Assembly (NCBI GenBank): GCA_025698865.1
Contig: JAILWQ010000003.1
Span: 434,001-498,000, forward strand
Source of the DNA: Erythrobacter sp.
Lineage (GTDB): Bacteria > Pseudomonadota > Alphaproteobacteria > Sphingomonadales > Sphingomonadaceae
Length of the DNA: 64,000 nt
Direction: 5' to 3'
Positions 8,123 to 15,513 of this stretch are shown piece after piece. The notes beneath the pieces were generated by a model. The model searched no databases. It had not been told where the DNA came from and worked only from the letters and a program-made list of their open reading frames with translations. The position numbers and the translations under genes were made by a program. Every line of letters begins with the position of its first letter. Position 1 is the stretch's first letter.

Positions 8123-10071
8123 GCCAGCGCCTCCGCCCGCCGATCCGCGAGCCTCCGGCGAAAACCGCGCCGCCGGATATCGCCGAGCACCCGCCCGATC
8201 AGCGCCAGCACGCCGCCGAGCGCGACGAGAACGCCGCCATACCAGATGAGCGTCACGAAGGGTTTCCACCACAGGCGCAGCTGCCAGCGCCCGTCGCCCG
8301 CCTCGTTTCCGATCACGGCGTAAAGCTGGCCGTTCCAGCGGGTCGCCAGCTCGCTCTCGGTCGTTTCCTGCGGAGGCGCCCAGAAATTGCGCGCCTGCGG
8401 CCGCAGGACACGGGGCTCGCCCCCGTCATAGCTGGCCTCGATACGCCCTTCGATCGCGGTCCAGTTCGGACCGGCGACCGGCGCGACACCGGCCAGCGTG
8501 ATCGTCCACGGTCCGACCTGCGTTGCCTCGCCGATCCTGACGGCGGCGAGCCGTTCTTGCGAAAAAGCGCTCTCGCTCGCCATGCCGAACAGCGCGACGG
8601 CGATGCCGAAATGGGCGACGACCATGCCCCAGATCGCGATCGGCGTGCGGCGCAGCTTGCGGCCTTTCAGCGGCAGGAAACTCGCCACCGCCAGCGCACC
8701 GGCCAGCGCGAGGCCCAGCAGCGGCAGCAGATCGATGCCCCCGATCACCGCGAACAGGACCAGTCCGGCAAGGATCAGGGCACCAATCAAAGCCAGTTCG
8801 CGCGAAATCCGCCCGAACCCGTCCTGCCGCCAGCGCAGCAGCGGACCGACCGCCATCACCAGCAGCATCGGGATGACGAAGATCGCGCCGACCGGGTTGA
8901 AATAGGGCGGCCCCACCGAAACCCGCACATCGAACGCCTCGGTCAGCAGCGGATAGAGCGTGCCGAGCAGCACGATGGCGAGCGTCGCGCTCAGCATCAC
9001 GTTGTTGAACACCAGCGCCCCCTCGCGGCTGGCGACCGCAAAGCGTGTGCCCTCGGTCACCGTCCCCGCGCGCAGGGCGAAGAGCAGCAGCGCCCCGCCG
9101 ATATAGAGCATCAGCAGGAACAGGATGAAGGTCCCGCGCTCGGGATCGACGGCGAAAGCGTGGACGCTGGTGAGAATGCCCGATCGCACGAGAAAGGTGC
9201 CGACCATGCTCATCGAGAAGGCGACCACACCCAGCATGATCGTCCAGGCGCGAAGGGCATCGCGCGCGGCCAGCACGCTTGCGGAGTGGAGCAGCGCGGT
9301 CGCCGCGAGCCACGGCATCAGCGAGGCGTTCTCGACCGGGTCCCAGAACCACCAGCCGCCCCAGCCGAGCTCGTAATAGGCCCAGTAACTGCCCGCCGTG
9401 ATGCCGAGCGTCAGGAACACCCAGGCGCCGAGCACCCAGGGGCGCATGGCGCTGGCGAAATCGGGCGTCACCTGCCGCGTCACCAGTGCGCCGACCGCGA
9501 AGCTGAACGCGATCGAGAGCCCGACATAGCCGAAATAGAGCGTCGGCGGATGGAAGGCGAGGCCGATATCCTGGAGCAGCGGGTTGAGGCCCAGCCCCTC
9601 CGCCGCAGGCACGGGGAGCCGCTCGAACGGGTTCGAGCTCAGCAGCAGGAAGGCGTAGAAACCGAGCGCGACGAAGCCTTGCGCCGACAGTGTCGCCTGC
9701 ATGGTCCGTTCGGGCAGGCGCCTCTCGACGAGCGCGATCAGCCCGCCCGCCAGTGCCATCACCGTGACCCACAGCAGCATCGAGCCCTCGTGATTGCCCC
9801 ACGCGCCCGACAGCTTGTAGATCAGCGGCTTCATCGAATGCGAATTGCTGGCGACGAGCTTCACCGACAGATCGGTGACCGCAAACACCCACAGCAGCAT
9901 CGCGAAGGCGAACCCGGCAAGCACGCCCTGCAGGACCGCCGCCGGCCGGGTCAGGGCAGCGATCTCGGCCCCATCCGCCCCCGCGCGCACGGCCAGCGCT
10001 CCGGTCAGCAATTGCAGCGCAGCCAGCGCAGCGGCGAGCCAGAGCGCTGCGAGACCGAGTTCGGCGATCAT
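8119..10071 (-). CDS. ccmF: Haem lyase subunit CcmF
   Basis: Large polytopic inner-membrane protein of the cytochrome c haem ligation complex. The 650 residues match the family length and contain about 14-15 hydrophobic segments. The tryptophan-rich haem-binding WWD motif is visible as GWGGWWFWDPVENAS near residue 235. Conserved histidines flank it on periplasmic loops. Its start overlaps the ccmE stop (ATGA) and its stop overlaps the ccmG start. Confidence 0.96.
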   Translation of the reverse strand: MIAELGLAALWLAAALAALQLLTGALAVRAGADGAEIAALTRPAAVLQGVLAGFAFAMLLWVFAVTDLSVKLVASNSHSMKPLIYKLSGAWGNHEGSMLLWVTVMALAGGLIALVERRLPERTMQATLSAQGFVALGFYAFLLLSSNPFERLPVPAAEGLGLNPLLQDIGLAFHPPTLYFGYVGLSIAFSFAVGALVTRQVTPDFASAMRPWVLGAWVFLTLGITAGSYWAYYELGWGGWWFWDPVENASLMPWLAATALLHSASVLAARDALRAWTIMLGVVAFSMSMVGTFLVRSGILTSVHAFAVDPERGTFILFLLMLYIGGALLLFALRAGTVTEGTRFAVASREGALVFNNVMLSATLAIVLLGTLYPLLTEAFDVRVSVGPPYFNPVGAIFVIPMLLVMAVGPLLRWRQDGFGRISRELALIGALILAGLVLFAVIGGIDLLPLLGLALAGALAVASFLPLKGRKLRRTPIAIWGMVVAHFGIAVALFGMASESAFSQERLAAVRIGEATQVGPWTITLAGVAPVAGPNWTAIEGRIEASYDGGEPRVLRPQARNFWAPPQETTESELATRWNGQLYAVIGNEAGDGRWQLRLWWKPFVTLIWYGGVLVALGGVLALIGRVLGDIRRRGFRRRLADRRAEALA

Positions 10072-10559
10072 CGGATGCCGACCATGGTCTCTTCGGCCAT
10101 TTCGGCCGCTTGGTGCTCGGTCATCTCCTGCAATTCGCGCGGCACGTAATTCTCGTCATGCTTGGCGAGCAGATTGTCGGCCACGAAAGTCCCGTCGGCC
10201 CGCAGCGTCCCCTCGGCCACGACGCCCGAACCCTCGACGAAAAGGTCGGGCACGATCCCGGAAAAGCGCACGGGTACGACCGAATTGTCGAGCCCGGTCA
10301 CGTTGAAGGCGATGGTCACCCCGTCGCCCAGCGTGCGCAGCGATCCGTCCTCGACCATGCCGCCCAGCCGCACGGCCTGGCCGATGGCGGGCGGATCGTC
10401 GCGCATCTGTTCCGGCAGATAGAAATAGCTCGCCTGATTGCGCAGCGCATAGGCCGCAAGCAGCCCGGCCGCGATCAGCGCGACCAATGCGAGGACCACG
10501 AGCACCAGCCGCTGATGCTTGGGCTTCAGCCGCGATCCGGAGGGCGAGACAGCGCTCAC
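10068..10559 (-). CDS. ccmE: Haem chaperone CcmE
   Basis: Periplasmic haem chaperone that covalently holds haem b before handing it to CcmF. The start is GTG (10557-10559), overlapping the ccmD stop; this gives 163 residues beginning M-S-A-V-S-P-S-G-S. There is a membrane anchor at about 17-38 and an OB-fold domain. The haem-attachment histidine is seen in L-A-K-H-D-E-N-Y near residue 130, with the neighbouring tyrosine that ligates the iron. The C-terminal tail is acidic and Met-rich. Confidence 0.95.
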   Translation of the reverse strand: MSAVSPSGSRLKPKHQRLVLVVLALVALIAAGLLAAYALRNQASYFYLPEQMRDDPPAIGQAVRLGGMVEDGSLRTLGDGVTIAFNVTGLDNSVVPVRFSGIVPDLFVEGSGVVAEGTLRADGTFVADNLLAKHDENYVPRELQEMTEHQAAEMAEETMVGIR

Positions 10560-10696
10560 TTGCGCTTCGCCGCATCGCGCCGGCGTTCGGCCCGGACCAT
10601 CGCCGCCCAGGCCCAGCCGGCCATGGCCAGCGTCCCGCCCACGCCCAAAGCGTAGGCGGCGATCACGAAATCCCACTGGTCGAGCGCTTCTCTCAC
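10556..10696 (-). CDS. ccmD: Haem exporter protein CcmD
   Basis: A 46-residue single-span membrane protein (GTG start at 10696) that stabilises the CcmABCE haem-handling complex. It shows a short N-terminal periplasmic stretch (M-R-E-A-L-D-Q-W), one membrane helix (about 10-33) and a basic cytoplasmic tail ending R-R-R-D-A-A-K-R-K. The small size, the position between ccmC and ccmE and the four-base overlaps on both sides make the call firm in spite of weak family conservation. Confidence 0.85.
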   Translation of the reverse strand: MREALDQWDFVIAAYALGVGGTLAMAGWAWAAMVRAERRRDAAKRK

Positions 10697-11442
10697 GAGA
10701 CCCCCCGCACCTGTCCGAAAGCAGGCGCTTCCATCGCCTTGCGCCGCAACCGCGCCTCGGCCTGACGGTCCGCGAGAAGGGCGCGCATCCGCGCCAGCAC
10801 CACGCCGCCGAACAGCAGCGAAAAGCCAAGCACGGCGAACAGCAGCGGGACGAGAAAGGCGGCGTCGATCGCGCTCTTGCCCATGGTGAGGCTGGGCGGC
10901 TGGTGGAGCGAGTTCCACCACACCACGCTGCGATTGATGATCGGGATGTTGACGGCGCCGAGCAGGCCGAAGATCGCCGGGATGCGCTCGCTCACACCCT
11001 CGCGCTCGGCCGCCTGTGCAAGGGCGATATAGGCAAAGAACAGGAACAGCAGCACCAGCATGCTCGTCAGCCGTCCGTCCCACACCCACCATGTGCCCCA
11101 GGTCGGCCGGCCCCAGATCGAGCCGGTCGCAAGGCAGATCGCGGTGAACGCCGCGCCTGGAACCGCCGCCGCGCGGGCAGCAAGCGCGGCCAGCGGATGG
11201 CGCCAGACGAGAAAGGCGAGGCTGGAGATCGCGATGGCCGTCCACCCCCCCATGCCGAGCCATGCGGCGGGCACGTGGAGGAAGAGGATACGCACCGTCT
11301 CCCCCATCAGCCGGTCGGGCGGCACGAACAGCAGACCCCACGCCAGCGCGCCGCCCGCGATCAACAGGCCGCCGACCAGCAGAAGCGGTGTCAGCCAGGT
11401 CGCCAGCGAAAGAAATCGTTTCGGGTTGGCAAAGCCGTGCAT
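10693..11442 (-). CDS. ccmC: Haem export protein CcmC
   Basis: First gene of this ccm operon. A six-TM protein of 249 residues that transfers haem to CcmE. The WWD haem motif reads W-G-T-W-W-V-W-D-G-R near residue 130, flanked by conserved histidines. ccmA and ccmB, which form the ABC part of the system, are not adjacent and must lie elsewhere. The whole run ccmC-D-E-F-G-H-I uses four-base overlaps, so it is probably translated as one coupled unit. Confidence 0.95.
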   Translation of the reverse strand: MHGFANPKRFLSLATWLTPLLLVGGLLIAGGALAWGLLFVPPDRLMGETVRILFLHVPAAWLGMGGWTAIAISSLAFLVWRHPLAALAARAAAVPGAAFTAICLATGSIWGRPTWGTWWVWDGRLTSMLVLLFLFFAYIALAQAAEREGVSERIPAIFGLLGAVNIPIINRSVVWWNSLHQPPSLTMGKSAIDAAFLVPLLFAVLGFSLLFGGVVLARMRALLADRQAEARLRRKAMEAPAFGQVRGVS

Positions 11443-11504
11443 GCGCTAGAAAAGTCCCGTCGGCCGCGGGTTCTGGCAGTCCCAGAGGAGTGCCGCAAGG
11501 GTTA

Positions 11505-12569
11505 TCAGCGCCCGATCAGCCTCTGCGCCATGGCATCGGCCACGCGGTCGGGCGAGACGCCGCTCGCCTCGCTCTCGCGCCAGATTTCTTCGAGCCGGCC
11601 GGGGATCTGCGCAAGACCCTTGCGGACCTCGTTGATGTCGCAGGGCTTGCCCTCGTTGCGGGCGAGATATTCCAGCGTCACGCTGATGATACCGCCGGCG
11701 TTGATGACGTAGTCCGGCGCATAGAGAATGCCTCGTTCGGCCAGCATCGGCCCGTGACGTTCCCGCGCGAGCTGGTTGTTCGCTCCGCCCGCGACGATCG
11801 AACAATCGAGCCGCGCGATGCCTTCGTCGTCGAGAATGGCGCCGAGCGCGTTCGGGCTGAACACGTCGCAGGCGACCGACATGATCGCATCCGCCGCGGC
11901 CGTTTCGGCACACAGTTCCTTGGCGAGTTCCTCGGCGCGGTCCTCGTTGATGTCCGAAAGGGTCAGGATCGCGCCTTCCTTCGCGGCAAGACGCGCCACC
12001 CCGCCACCGACGCTGCCGGTGCCCTGGATCGCGATGCGCACGCCCTCGAGGCTGTCCTTGCCGAGCTTGTGGCGGACCGCGGCCTTGATGCCGTGGAAGA
12101 TGCCCATGGCGGTGAACGGACCCGGATCGCCGCCGGCGGTCTCGTCGCCGTCGACCGGCAGGCCGGAGACATATTGCGTGCGTTCGGCCACCAGCGTCAT
12201 GTCCGCCTCGCTGATGCCGACATCCTCGGCCGTGACGTAGCGCCCGCCAAGCCGTTCGACCGCATCGGCGAAGGCGTGGATCATCTGCGGGGTCTTGGTC
12301 CGCGAATCATCGGCGAGGATCACGGCCTTGCCGCCACCCATCGGCAGGCCGGCCATGGCGTTCTTGTAGCTCATCCCGCGGCTCAGGCGCAGCGCATCGC
12401 GCATCGCGTCCTTCGATTCGGCATAGTGCCAGAAGCGCGTGCCGCCCGCCGCCGGGCCGAGATGGGTGGAATGGATCGCGATGATCGCCGTCAGGCCGCT
12501 GGCAGGATCCCGGACAAGCTGCACCAGCTCGTGATCGTCATAATCCGCTTCGGTCCAGAAAGCCGTCAT
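11505..12569 (-). CDS. Leucine dehydrogenase (Glu/Leu/Phe/Val dehydrogenase family)
   Basis: NAD-dependent oxidative deaminase of branched-chain amino acids. The 354 residues match leucine/valine dehydrogenases (about 350), not the longer glutamate enzymes. The N-terminal domain has the catalytic lysine context P-M-G-G-G-K-A-V near residue 80 and an upstream G-P-A-A-G-G-T-R. The Rossmann domain has G-T-G-S-V-G-G-G near residue 185. It stands alone between the ccm operon and tRNA-His. Substrate preference among Leu, Val and Phe cannot be settled from sequence. Confidence 0.88.
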   Translation of the reverse strand: MTAFWTEADYDDHELVQLVRDPASGLTAIIAIHSTHLGPAAGGTRFWHYAESKDAMRDALRLSRGMSYKNAMAGLPMGGGKAVILADDSRTKTPQMIHAFADAVERLGGRYVTAEDVGISEADMTLVAERTQYVSGLPVDGDETAGGDPGPFTAMGIFHGIKAAVRHKLGKDSLEGVRIAIQGTGSVGGGVARLAAKEGAILTLSDINEDRAEELAKELCAETAAADAIMSVACDVFSPNALGAILDDEGIARLDCSIVAGGANNQLARERHGPMLAERGILYAPDYVINAGGIISVTLEYLARNEGKPCDINEVRKGLAQIPGRLEEIWRESEASGVSPDRVADAMAQRLIGR

Positions 12570-12633
12570 CGCGCGCTCGATTCCTTAGATCAGCTCGGAC
12601 GCCGCACGCGGCGCCCTTCGTGAATGGGGAAGA

Positions 12634-12711
12634 TGGGGCGATCGACGGGATCCGAACCCGCGACCTCCGGTACCACAAACCGGCGCTCTAACCGACTGAG
12701 CTACGATCGCC
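12634..12711 (-). tRNA. tRNA-His (GTG)
   Basis: Minus strand: acceptor stem GCGATCG/CGATCGC, D-loop with TAGCTCAGTCGGTTAGAGC, anticodon stem CCGGT-TTGTGGT-ACCGG with anticodon GTG, T-arm with GGTTCGGATCC, and an encoded CCA. G-1 is encoded at 12711 and faces discriminator C73, the canonical histidine identity pair. Confidence 0.96.
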
Positions 12712-12912
12712 ACAAGCCCCCCGCACGGGTCAAATCCCGCGCAGTGCGTGGGGCTGTTAGCGCTCCGCATGATGCCGTCAAGCGATCCCTGCGGGCGAAG
12801 GGCGCCTGTTGCACAATGCGTTTCCGCATGGAAGGGAAAAGTCGAAACGCACTGGTTTTGCGCAATATCCTTACCGTGGTTTCGGGGCGGCTGGCGATTA
12901 TGCTGGGCCGCG

Positions 12913-13548
12913 ATGACCAGTCCCGGCGAATCCTCCAGCCAGCGCCTGCTGGCCATGCGCGGCGTCCAGCGCGTCCCCTCCCCCAAGATCGAACTGTTCC
13001 AAATGAAGGGCTTCGTCCCGGCATCGCTGTGCGAACGGCTGATCGCCCTGATCGATGCCAATCGCCGCCCCTCCACTCTCGCCGATGACAATGGCGACCG
13101 GTATTTCCGCACCAGCGAGACCTGCGACCTTGCCCCGGAGGAACCGGCGGTGCGCGAAACCGAGGCTCTGCTGGAACGCCTGAACGGCATCGATCCGGCC
13201 CATGGCGAACCGTTGCAGGGCCAGCGCTACGATATCGGGCAGGAGTTCAAGCCGCATTGCGACTGGTTCAATCCCGACGGCACGGATTTCGAGAAATACT
13301 GCGCGGTCGCGGGCCAGCGAACCTGGACCTTCATGATCTACCTGAACGAGCCCGAGGCAGGCGGCGCGACGCGGTTCAAGGCAGTCGGCAAGACCTTTCA
13401 GCCCGAAACCGGAAAACTCGTCTGCTGGAACAACATGCGGCCCGACGGCTCGCCCAATCCGAACGCGATCCACCACGGCATGAAAGTGCGCGGGGGCGTG
13501 AAATACGTGCTTACGAAATGGTACCGCGAGAAGGTGTGGGGGTGGTAG
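12913..13548 (+). CDS. Prolyl 4-hydroxylase-like 2OG-Fe(II) oxygenase
   Basis: Fe(II)/2-oxoglutarate dioxygenase of the prolyl-4-hydroxylase alpha-subunit family, 211 residues. The iron triad is His115, Asp117 (K-P-H-C-D-W-F) and His187 or His188 (A-I-H-H-G-M), and Lys197 is placed to bind 2-oxoglutarate. No signal peptide is seen, so it is cytoplasmic. I chose ATG 12913 because the upstream part of the frame shows no conserved look and runs into the tRNA-His spacer. The hydroxylated substrate is unknown. The last 38 bases overlap the convergent SMR pump gene. Confidence 0.85.
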   Translation: MTSPGESSSQRLLAMRGVQRVPSPKIELFQMKGFVPASLCERLIALIDANRRPSTLADDNGDRYFRTSETCDLAPEEPAVRETEALLERLNGIDPAHGEPLQGQRYDIGQEFKPHCDWFNPDGTDFEKYCAVAGQRTWTFMIYLNEPEAGGATRFKAVGKTFQPETGKLVCWNNMRPDGSPNPNAIHHGMKVRGGVKYVLTKWYREKVWGW

Positions 13549-13876
13549 CGGACGACTGCTTTGTCGTGAGGTTCAACCCGACAGCTCCGATCAGGATCAG
13601 TGCGATGAAGACCGTCTGCATCGCGCCCAGCCGCTTCTGAAAGGCGAAGATGCCGATGATCGTCGCCGCGACGATCCCGACACCCGCCCAGATCGCATAG
13701 ACCACGCCGACCGGGAGGACTTTCATCGCCGGGGCCAGGAACCAGAAACAGGCGGAATAGCATGCGATCGACAGCACGCCCCAGACCCAGTTCTCGAACC
13801 CGTTGGACAGCTTGAGCAGGAACGTCCCCGTCACTTCGAGCGCGATCGCGCATACAAGAAAGAACCACGCCGACAT
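13511..13876 (-). CDS. Small multidrug resistance (SMR) family transporter
   Basis: Four-TM drug/metabolite pump of the EmrE/SugE type. The essential membrane glutamate is Glu13 (A-L-E-V-T-G-T), and the family signature V-V-Y-A-I-W-A-G-V-G is present near residue 60. At 121 residues it is about ten longer than usual because of a Ser/Thr/Pro-rich tail, which is exactly the part that overlaps the oxygenase gene on the other strand. Whether it exports cationic drugs or guanidinium cannot be read from sequence. Confidence 0.88.
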   Translation of the reverse strand: MSAWFFLVCAIALEVTGTFLLKLSNGFENWVWGVLSIACYSACFWFLAPAMKVLPVGVVYAIWAGVGIVAATIIGIFAFQKRLGAMQTVFIALILIGAVGLNLTTKQSSATTPTPSRGTIS

Positions 13877-13935
13877 CTTCCCCTCCCGATTGTCCTGCCT
13901 CTTTCGTAACCGCCTGCCGCTGCATGTCTACAAAC

Positions 13936-13965
13936 GAAAAAGGGCGGCCCCGTCGGACCGCCCTT
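13936..13965 (-). terminator. Intrinsic terminator of rpmE
   Basis: On the minus strand AAGGGCGG-TCCGACGGGG-CCGCCCTT followed by a T-run (13937-13941) forms a G/C-rich stem-loop about 40 bases after the rpmE stop codon. It separates rpmE from the SMR gene on the same strand. Confidence 0.85.
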
Positions 13966-14001
13966 CCATACGGGCCGAAACCCGCGTGGCCGATAAAGCC
14001 G

Positions 14002-14226
14002 TTACTTCTTGAGGCTGAGCCCGCCGAAACGCTTGTTGAAGGCTGCGACGCGGCCGCCTTCCTGAATCTGCTGCTTGCCGCCAGTCCAGGCCGGGTGGCT
14101 GGTCGGATCGATGTCGAGCGTCAACGTGTCGCCCTCGCTGCCCCAGGTGGAGCGCGTCTGGAATTCTGTGCCATCGGTCATCTTGACCGTGATGGTGTGG
14201 TAAGCGGGGTGACCTTCGGCCTTCAT
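14002..14226 (-). CDS. rpmE: 50S ribosomal protein L31
   Basis: Large-subunit ribosomal protein that bridges to the 30S head. It has 74 residues starting [10 protein letters not shown], with the family core T-R-S-T-W-G and [11 protein letters not shown]. There are no zinc-binding cysteines, as is usual for the alphaproteobacterial form. ATG 14226 is chosen because it gives the conserved N-terminus. It is followed by a strong terminator and is the last gene of the run downstream of fabZ. Confidence 0.95.
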   Translation of the reverse strand: MKAEGHPAYHTITVKMTDGTEFQTRSTWGSEGDTLTLDIDPTSHPAWTGGKQQIQEGGRVAAFNKRFGGLSLKK

Positions 14227-14334
14227 GATCAAAATCCTTCGAGCTTCGGAGCGGTTCCGACCGGTCCAGCTTATTGAATGAGAGGGCGCCACATAACGCG
14301 AAGCGCCCGAAATGCAAGGGTCAGTCGCGTGGCG

Positions 14335-14808
14335 TCAGTCGTCTGCCGGCGGGTCGGCGATCATCGCGGTGAACTCGCATTCGGTGGTGGTCTTGCCCTC
14401 CACGCTGGCGCGGCCCTTGAACTTGTAGACGCGGCTGCGCTTCTGAAGGAACTCGACCTCGAGATCGAGCAGGCAGCCCGGCGTCACGGGGGACCGGAAC
14501 TTGGCTCCGTCGATCCCCATGAAATAGACGAGCTTGCCACTCCCGGCGAGATCGAGCGTCTCGATCCCAAGGATCGCGGCGGCCTGAGCCAGCGCCTCGA
14601 TCTGGAGAACACCGGGCATGATCGGGGCACCGGGGAAATGGCCCTGAAAATAGTCCTCGTTGAAGGTCACCGCCTTCACCGCGTGAATGCGCTCGCCCTT
14701 TTCGAGGCTGCGCACCCGATCCACCAGCAGCAGCGGATAGCGATGCGGCAGGGCTTTCAGCACCTGCCGGATATCGAGCTCCGCCGCTTTCGCCGTTTCT
14801 TCCGTCAT
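14335..14808 (-). CDS. fabZ: 3-hydroxyacyl-ACP dehydratase FabZ
   Basis: Hotdog-fold dehydratase of fatty acid elongation, 157 residues. The catalytic histidine is in Y-F-Q-G-H-F-P-G near residue 56 and the catalytic glutamate follows in Q-I-E-A-L-A-Q near residue 70. Length and motifs are typical. In LPS-making proteobacteria lpxD precedes and lpxA follows fabZ in this block. Here skp sits directly upstream and rpmE directly downstream, so both lipid A genes are absent from the locus. Confidence 0.96.
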   Translation of the reverse strand: MTEETAKAAELDIRQVLKALPHRYPLLLVDRVRSLEKGERIHAVKAVTFNEDYFQGHFPGAPIMPGVLQIEALAQAAAILGIETLDLAGSGKLVYFMGIDGAKFRSPVTPGCLLDLEVEFLQKRSRVYKFKGRASVEGKTTTECEFTAMIADPPADD

Positions 14809-14829
14809 CGCCGCTCGTCCGTGCCGGCT

Positions 14830-15513
14830 TTAGCGGCCGCTCGGCTGAGCCGACTGCTGCTGCGTCGGCTGCTGCTGTTGCTGCTGCGCTGCCTGCTGCT
14901 GCGCCGCGGCTAGCAGGATCTGCTGGACCGCCTGCTGCAGTTGGAGCGTCTGCTGGCGCGGCTGCCAGCCGGCCGGCGGGGTCGTCTGGACGGTGGGAAT
15001 GCGCGCGTCGAGAGCGGCGACGATGTCGGTCGTCACGTCGACATTATCCGGCGCGTACTGGATCGCGTCGGGCGAGAGCATCATCTGGATGTTCTTGCTC
15101 TGGATCACCTGGTTCTGCGCGTTCTGGTAGTCGTTGACGAGCTGCTCGATCACATAGGCCTGCGCCAGAACGATCGGCTGGCTGGTCTGGGCGATCTGCT
15201 GCTCGCGCTGCTGGATCTGCTGGAGCACGGTCGGGTTCGCATTGACCTCCGCCTCGGTCAGCTGACCGTCGCTGTTGGTGTCGAGGCTCTGCTGCGCCTG
15301 CTGATTCTGCTGGCGAAGCTGGCTGAGCTGCTGGATCTGCGCCGAATAGGTCTGGCCGATCTGCTGGTAGCCCGCCTGACGCGCCGCCGCGCGGACGATC
15401 ACCGCTTCGGGGCTGCTGGTGGCGATGCCGTTGACCTGCGCGGTGGCGGGCATGGCGGCGAAAGTTGCGCCGGCGAGACCTGCGGCGACGAGCGTCTTGG
15501 TAATGGTCTTCAT
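14830..15513 (-). CDS. Skp/OmpH-type periplasmic chaperone with EF-hand-like insert
   Basis: Periplasmic protein with a signal peptide (residues 1-26, cleavage after A-T-A-Q-like site) and two long Gln-rich helices expected to form the Skp hairpin tentacles. Position directly after bamA supports the Skp role in carrying outer-membrane proteins. Two oddities stand out. Residues 78-89 match a canonical 12-residue EF-hand loop, with D, N, D, G, L and E at positions 1, 3, 5, 6, 8 and 12. It lies at the turn between the helices. The C-terminus (about 195-227) is a poly-Gln tract that ordinary Skp lacks. At 227 residues it is longer than E. coli Skp (161). The ATG shares a base with the bamA stop. 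Confidence 0.82.
   Translation of the reverse strand: MKTITKTLVAAGLAGATFAAMPATAQVNGIATSSPEAVIVRAAARQAGYQQIGQTYSAQIQQLSQLRQQNQQAQQSLDTNSDGQLTEAEVNANPTVLQQIQQREQQIAQTSQPIVLAQAYVIEQLVNDYQNAQNQVIQSKNIQMMLSPDAIQYAPDNVDVTTDIVAALDARIPTVQTTPPAGWQPRQQTLQLQQAVQQILLAAAQQQAAQQQQQQPTQQQSAQPSGR

Noticed and set aside
6532-11442. Incomplete cytochrome c maturation system because ccmA and ccmB are missing
   Set aside because: ccmAB are often encoded at a separate locus in alphaproteobacteria, so absence from this operon is not evidence of loss.
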